Shown here piece by piece: positions 58,603 to 58,665 of a DNA stretch of 58,665 nt (positions are counted from its first letter, which is position 1; each line of letters begins with the position of its first letter). Source of the DNA: Pseudomonas putida. GTDB taxonomy: Bacteria; Pseudomonadota; Gammaproteobacteria; Pseudomonadales; Pseudomonadaceae. The position numbers and the translations under genes are program-made. The DNA lies in the NCBI RefSeq assembly GCF_001976065.1, contig NZ_MNAH01000009.1, positions 1 through 58,665 of the forward strand, written 5' to 3'. Below the pieces are notes generated by a model. The model saw only the letters and a list, made by a program, of their open reading frames with translations, ran no database searches and was not told where the DNA came from.

Positions 58603-58665
58603 TTAGAAGAAGCCCAGCGGATTGATGTCGTAGCTCACCAGCAGGTTTTTGGTCTGCTGATAGTG
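58603..58665 (-). CDS. C-terminal end of an ExaC-type aldehyde dehydrogenase (partial)
   Basis: The final 20 residues (HYQQTKNLLVSYDINPLGFF) and TAA are in the window; the gene continues to the right. This ending, with YQQTKN-LLVSY and a terminal PLGFF, is that of acetaldehyde-type NAD-linked aldehyde dehydrogenase (ExaC/AcoD). The rest of the gene is outside the window. Confidence 0.8.
   Translation of the reverse strand, partial: HYQQTKNLLVSYDINPLGFF

Noticed and set aside
1..58665. Search for CRISPR arrays, insertion sequences, integrases and phage genes
   Set aside because: No regularly spaced direct repeats, transposase motifs or integrase signatures were seen; the only repeats are REP elements.

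Overview
The window looks like chromosomal DNA of a fluorescens-group Pseudomonas. It is GC-rich, carries several REP elements built on a gagc..gctc core, and has a typical pseudomonad gene set (type VI secretion, nap operon, gamma-glutamylputrescine enzymes, sugar-acid catabolism, KGG stress protein, ExaC-type dehydrogenase end). No tRNA, rRNA, CRISPR array, prophage or insertion sequence was found.

Layout. 1-12.7 kb: the distal half of a type VI secretion (T6SS) cluster on the + strand: an effector-side remnant, a DUF3304-like protein, a membrane protein, tssM, tssA, tssF, tssG, tssJ, tssE, an ImpA_N-OmpA fusion and a secreted unknown. Sheath, hcp, clpV, tssK/tssL and vgrG genes are not in the window. 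12.7-16.8 kb: a napEDABC operon on the - strand without napF. 17-21 kb: a DeoR regulator facing a puuB/puuA-like pair. 21.3-24.1 kb: chrA, a collapsed bestrophin gene and moaA. 24.4-26 kb: a CAP-domain protein divergent from a SleB-like hydrolase. 26.2-29.8 kb: a four-gene operon that could make and transfer polyprenyl-phosphate-linked galacturonate to lipid A or LPS. 30-34.7 kb: a DoxX protein, a ProA-like dehydrogenase, a beta-carbonic anhydrase and a LysR gene that have both lost their 5' ends, and small genes. 34.8-41.8 kb: cytochrome b561 divergent from a seven-gene, tightly overlapping operon (thermostable-hemolysin family protein, AMP-binding enzyme, haem-oxygenase-like diiron protein, SDR, periplasmic TPR protein, response regulator, sensor kinase). 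41.8-42.7 kb: the wreck of an ars operon. 43-46.3 kb: LysR, VOC protein, DAACS transporter, NTF2-like protein. 46.5-54.7 kb: sugar-acid catabolism (fuconate dehydratase, LysR, galactarate-dehydratase-like enzyme, KGSA dehydrogenase, Ldh-family oxidoreductase, MFS transporter). 54.7-58.7 kb: small stress or hypothetical genes and the end of an aldehyde dehydrogenase.

Main points of interest: the seven-gene operon with its own two-component system, for which I know no described product; the putative galacturonate operon; a TssM whose P-loop has been lost; and three separate loci (bestrophin, carbonic anhydrase/LysR, arsRBCH) that each look like the product of a clean internal deletion. All functional calls come from reading protein motifs by eye; no database search was run.
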